From Helicobacter sp. (lineage in GTDB: Bacteria; Campylobacterota; Campylobacteria; Campylobacterales; Helicobacteraceae): a DNA stretch of 33,045 nt. Below are positions 29,889-33,045 of the stretch, piece after piece. The notes beneath the pieces were generated by a model that was given only the letters and a program-made list of their open reading frames with translations, was not told the DNA's origin and did not search any database. Numbering within the stretch: the first letter of the stretch is position 1; each line of letters opens with the position of its first letter. A program made the position numbers and the translations under genes. The stretch is taken from assembly GCF_029067145.1 (NCBI RefSeq), contig NZ_JAIEFA010000082.1, forward strand, positions 1 to 33,045. The letters are read 5' to 3'.

Positions 29889-31214
29889 ATGACACCAAAC
29901 AACACAGAATCCGCGAAACTTAAAGAGCTTGACCTTTCGTGCATTTGGCATCCTTGCACGCAAATGCACGACCACGAGGCGAATATTCCACTAATCCCCA
30001 TAAAGCGTGCGCAAGGCGTATATCTCTACGACTTTGAGAATCGGGAATATTTGGACTGCATCTCTAGCTGGTGGGTAAATCTTTTTGGACATTGCAACCC
30101 TTACATTAGCGCAAAGCTCAAAGAGCAGTTAGAATCCCTAGAACACATTATTTTTGCGGGTTTCACGCACAAGCCTATTATTGAATTATCCCACCGACTT
30201 TTGGGGCTTTTGGATTCCAAATTTGGCAAGTGTTTCTACGCCGATAATGGCTCAAGTGCGATTGAAGTTGCACTAAAAATGGCATTCCACGCTTGTGCGC
30301 TTGCTGGCAAGAAAAAAAGTAAATTTATATGCCTAGAAAACGCCTATCACGGAGAAACCATCGGTGCGCTAAGTGTCGGTGATGTGGGAATTTATACACA
30401 AGTGTATCAGCCGCTTTTGCTAGAGACGCTAAAGGTTAAAGCCCCAAAAGGCGAGGATTATGCGGAATCTTTGGAGTCCCTCAAATCTCTCCTACACAAG
30501 CATAAAGAGGAAATTGCCGCATTTGTGCTAGAGCCTTTGATTCAATGCGCGGGAAATATGAATATGTATAGTGCGAAATTCGTGCAAGAAGCGGTAAAAA
30601 TGTGTCAAGAAGCTGGGGTGTATGTGATTTTTGATGAAATTGCGGTAGGATTTGGGCGCACAGGAAGCTTGTTTGCCTATGAACAATGCGGGGTTGTGCC
30701 GGACTTTCTAGCCTTAAGCAAAGGAATCACAGGAGGATATTTGCCTCTTTCTGTTGTGGTTACGACAAATGAAATTTATAATTTATTTTATGCGCCCTAT
30801 GAGACGCACAAGGCGTTCTTACATTCGCATTCTTACACGGGAAATGCCCTTGCGTGCGCGTGTGCCAATGCGGTATTGGATATTTTTCAAAACGATTCTG
30901 TGCTAGAAAAAAATGCAATTCTTTCGCAATTTATTTGGGAGAGATTGCAAGTCTTGCGCGAGTTTAGCTTTGTGCGGAATCTTAGACATCAAGGAATGGT
31001 GTTTGCCTTTGATTTAAGCGGATTTGAGGGAGAGCGCAAAGGCTTAGAAGTCTTTAATGCAGGCTTAGAAAGAGGCTTGCTGCTGCGCCCGCTTGGCAAT
31101 ACGATTTATTTAATGCCTCCTTATATTTTGACACAAGAGCAGGCAAGCTATATCGTAGAATCCCTTGTAGAGATTTTAAAGGCTAGAGATTCAGATAACA
31201 AGAATAACCTATGA
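29889..31214 (+). CDS. bioA: Adenosylmethionine-8-amino-7-oxononanoate aminotransferase BioA
   Basis: BioA converts KAPA to 7,8-diaminopelargonate using SAM as amino donor. The 441-residue class III PLP aminotransferase begins with IWHPCTQM (19-26) and continues with ISSWWVNLFGH (58-68), NGSSAIEVALKMA, LENAYHGET, DEIAVGFGRTG (Asp249) and the PLP lysine Lys278 in LALSKGITGG. The SSWWVN and HPCTQM motifs distinguish BioA from related aminotransferases. It stands apart from the other bio genes (bioF-bioG-bioC at 2.7-5.4 kb, bioD at 0.3 kb), so joint control would need a trans-acting factor. Its stop overlaps the start of a methyltransferase remnant (ATGA). Confidence 0.95.
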   Translation: MTPNNTESAKLKELDLSCIWHPCTQMHDHEANIPLIPIKRAQGVYLYDFENREYLDCISSWWVNLFGHCNPYISAKLKEQLESLEHIIFAGFTHKPIIELSHRLLGLLDSKFGKCFYADNGSSAIEVALKMAFHACALAGKKKSKFICLENAYHGETIGALSVGDVGIYTQVYQPLLLETLKVKAPKGEDYAESLESLKSLLHKHKEEIAAFVLEPLIQCAGNMNMYSAKFVQEAVKMCQEAGVYVIFDEIAVGFGRTGSLFAYEQCGVVPDFLALSKGITGGYLPLSVVVTTNEIYNLFYAPYETHKAFLHSHSYTGNALACACANAVLDIFQNDSVLEKNAILSQFIWERLQVLREFSFVRNLRHQGMVFAFDLSGFEGERKGLEVFNAGLERGLLLRPLGNTIYLMPPYILTQEQASYIVESLVEILKARDSDNKNNL

Positions 31215-31494
31215 ACTACATTGGCTCTAAATTCAAACTCTCCTCTTTTTTGCAAACAAATATAGAATCTGCGCTTAAAGCTCGTGTAAAGCCTCATAAA
31301 ATGCAAATTTTGAATGGACTTTCTAAACTACAATGATGAGGGACTATTAAACCTAAAAACAAATTTGTGCAATTTTTGAAAAATATAGCAGATACTCTCT
31401 TGAAAGCCAAAAATACCAACGCTTTAAGTCAGATTCCAAACGAATCCAAAAGCAAGATTCCACGACAGAATATTTGTATATTTTGAGGAAGTAA
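31211..31494 (+). pseudogene. Vestige of a D12-class (Dam-type) adenine DNA methyltransferase
   Basis: ATG 31211 overlaps the bioA stop (ATGA) and opens a 41-codon fragment beginning MNYIGSKFKLSSFL, the characteristic N-terminus of D12-class N6-adenine methyltransferases. It ends at two TGA codons (31334-31339). A second fragment (31357-31494, another frame) reads KYSRYSLESQKYQRFKSDSK, then RIQKQDSTTEYLYILRK before a stop, which resembles the C-terminal end of the same family. The catalytic middle (DPPY and FxGxG motifs, some 200 residues) is gone, so this is a gene scar left by an internal deletion. The N-terminal match is strong; the C-terminal match is from memory and less sure. No restriction gene adjoins it. 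Confidence 0.65.
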
Positions 31495-31531
31495 GCCTAT
31501 TTTACGGAATTTCGCAACAATGAGAAAAATG

Positions 31532-32995
31532 CTAAAAACGAGATTCTATTATCTGCATTTGCACATTCTCTTGCGGGGGAATGGGATTTGACTTCGCAAG
31601 ATAAAAGGCTACAAGGATATTCACCACCATAGCAAGGAGCAAAAGTGGCGTTGTGCGCTTGATAATCTCCATTGGCGAAACTTTCGCAAACCCAGCTAGA
31701 GCAAGAATCCCACCTGCAATAGGAGAAGCTGCCCGCCCCAAACAAGATGCAATCTCTATGGGCAAAACTAAAGTAATCGGCGCGATTCCAAGCTTCGTTG
31801 CCACTTCGGGAGCTAGTCTGCCAAAGGCATTAAACGCTGCAATTCCACTTCCCATAATCACGGTGGCAAAATACACCAAAAAGCTAAAGACTGCGATACT
31901 CAAAATTACCGCAAAAGTTGCAAATTCTCCCGTTTTGCCAAACCCAGAAACCACATTGACAAGAATCCCTACGCCACCAAGAGACTTAATCCCCTCCGCA
32001 AAAACTCCCGCTGCAATGATAATACTAACGACACTAACAAAAATCTCTGCCATCGCCTTTAAAATCACAACCATATCCTCACCAAGTCTTTTAGCGTCTC
32101 TATGTCGGATAAATTCTACAACAAAAACAATCGCAATGCTAATAAAATTCGCAGTTACCACATCTAGTTTAATCTGCAAAAAATACGCGGCAAACAAAGA
32201 AACCACCGGAAGCCAAGGGAATAGAATATAAAAAGTTGGACATTTGGGATTAAGGATTTGCGGAATCTCTGTTTCATCGTTTAATACGCCCCTTGCCGCG
32301 TCTCTTTTATCCACCCAAGCAAAATAAAGCGGAATCACAAGCGCGATGACTGCCACATACGCCGCAACACTCCAGATTTGATAATCCAAAAACAGCCCGA
32401 CGACATTGTCCTTTTGCCCTACCATATCCGCCATATTGATAGAGCTTCCGTCTTTTGGTCCATAATCAAGCGCAATGAGAGATAGCACACAAACTGCAGT
32501 GATAGGGCGAATCTTTAGCGCAAGAAGCACAGGATAAATACAAGCAAGAAGCAACAAAAGCAATCCTGCGTAGCTAGAAATCACAATTTTTAACGCCATT
32601 CCTACGACAAATGTTCCACTCAAAATTAAATATTTGTTTTTGATTCTGCCCAAAGGCTTGTTTGCGAGAAATGCAAGCTTAGCAGAAGCGTTGATGTGTC
32701 GCATATATGCAGCAAATCCTGCCACACTCATAATAATCAGCCCAACCCCTGAAAGCTGTGTCTTAAAAGTCGCGGTGATAAAGGCAAAACTATCTAGCAA
32801 AACATTTAAAAATGTCATTTCTTCTGGCGACCTTATCGGTGCTTTTGGAATCGGAGAACCTGTCAGATAAAAAGCAAAAATCAGCAAAACTAATCCCGAG
32901 AGCAAAAATACAAAAATCGGGTTGTATTTTTGGAGTATATAATACGCTACGATTCCAACTGCTAAAAGCGTAGAAATTATCATTAAAGCCGACAT
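31532..32995 (-). CDS. dcuC: C4-dicarboxylate transporter, DcuC family
   Basis: An inner-membrane carrier for fumarate, succinate or malate, probably active in fumarate respiration or succinate efflux. The 487-residue protein has about 12 to 14 hydrophobic helices and DcuC-like stretches: GPKDGSSINMADMVG (about 192-206), the long helix pair around VVSIIIAAGVFAEGIKSLGG, VIMGSGIAAFNAFGRL and EIASCLGRAASPIAGGILAL. The start follows AAGGA. The gene converges with bioA and the methyltransferase scar, and its 5' region runs to the window edge. DcuD or another YfcC-like carrier is the alternative, but DcuC fits best. Confidence 0.88.
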   Translation of the reverse strand: MSALMIISTLLAVGIVAYYILQKYNPIFVFLLSGLVLLIFAFYLTGSPIPKAPIRSPEEMTFLNVLLDSFAFITATFKTQLSGVGLIIMSVAGFAAYMRHINASAKLAFLANKPLGRIKNKYLILSGTFVVGMALKIVISSYAGLLLLLLACIYPVLLALKIRPITAVCVLSLIALDYGPKDGSSINMADMVGQKDNVVGLFLDYQIWSVAAYVAVIALVIPLYFAWVDKRDAARGVLNDETEIPQILNPKCPTFYILFPWLPVVSLFAAYFLQIKLDVVTANFISIAIVFVVEFIRHRDAKRLGEDMVVILKAMAEIFVSVVSIIIAAGVFAEGIKSLGGVGILVNVVSGFGKTGEFATFAVILSIAVFSFLVYFATVIMGSGIAAFNAFGRLAPEVATKLGIAPITLVLPIEIASCLGRAASPIAGGILALAGFAKVSPMEIIKRTTPLLLLAMVVNILVAFYLAKSNPIPPQENVQMQIIESRF

Positions 32996-33045
32996 ATTTT
33001 TCCTTAAATAGTAAATTGACTTGCTAAAATTATGAAGTTTATTAT

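Noticed and set aside
1..33045. CRISPR array, tRNA or rRNA gene, insertion sequence or prophage
   Set aside because: No regularly spaced direct repeats, cloverleaf sequence, transposase or integrase was seen. The repeated elements found are irregularly spaced, intergenic and inverted.

Overview
The window looks like chromosomal DNA of a Helicobacter species, probably an enterohepatic one, or a close relative in the Campylobacterales. The reasons are the low G+C content and dense, overlapping operons, with TATAAT-type -10 boxes that mostly lack a good -35. In addition, an acid-response pair of the H. pylori ArsR/ArsS type sits directly before hemB, as I recall the H. pylori order. The words GAATC and GATTC are also strikingly over-used on both strands. 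The assignment rests on recognising protein families by eye; no search was run.

Layout. (1) 1-5.4 kb: a partial leftward gene start, then a rightward block bioD, DUF507 gene, carA, bioF, bioG, bioC. (2) 5.3-9.3 kb, leftward: a cytochrome set of an SHP-like monohaem protein, a dihaem cytochrome DHC and a cytochrome b561 fused to a second DHC domain. Upstream lies a decayed OprC/NosA-type copper receptor. (3) 9.4-13.3 kb, rightward: a DsbA-like oxidoreductase, a small periplasmic protein, and an ArsR/SmtB repressor with a Cd/Zn/Co-type P1B ATPase behind a recognisable operator. (4) 13.3-20.5 kb, leftward: a nucleotide-sugar dehydrogenase, moeA, a NifS-like protein without the PLP lysine, selB and selA. 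(5) 20.6-24.8 kb, rightward: a universal stress protein, a one-TPR protein, a CiaD-like small protein, ArsR/ArsS response regulator and kinase, and hemB. (6) 25.0-29.3 kb, leftward: two unidentified proteins, uup, lgt and a STAS-like protein. (7) 29.9-33.0 kb: bioA, a vestigial D12-class DNA methyltransferase, and a convergent dcuC.

How the genes fit together. BioC, BioG, BioF, BioA and BioD are all present, so pimeloyl-chain initiation, its release and ring-precursor assembly are covered; only BioB is not in the window. SelA and SelB together with MoeA point to a selenocysteine- and molybdenum-dependent enzyme elsewhere, most likely formate dehydrogenase. The b561/DHC/SHP set should carry quinol electrons to periplasmic haem.

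Most non-coding space is filled by copies of one dispersed repeat. Its flanks are conserved (GTCMTTGCGAG ... GTGGC ... GCAATCTATAAT), while the central stem differs in sequence from copy to copy and yet still base-pairs in the better copies. This is the most interesting unexplained structure here. Next are the roughly 210-nt arsR leader, in which the start codon and Shine-Dalgarno sequence lie inside a long inverted repeat, and the lysine-less NifS-like protein in the selenium operon. I found no tRNA, rRNA, CRISPR array or intact mobile element.
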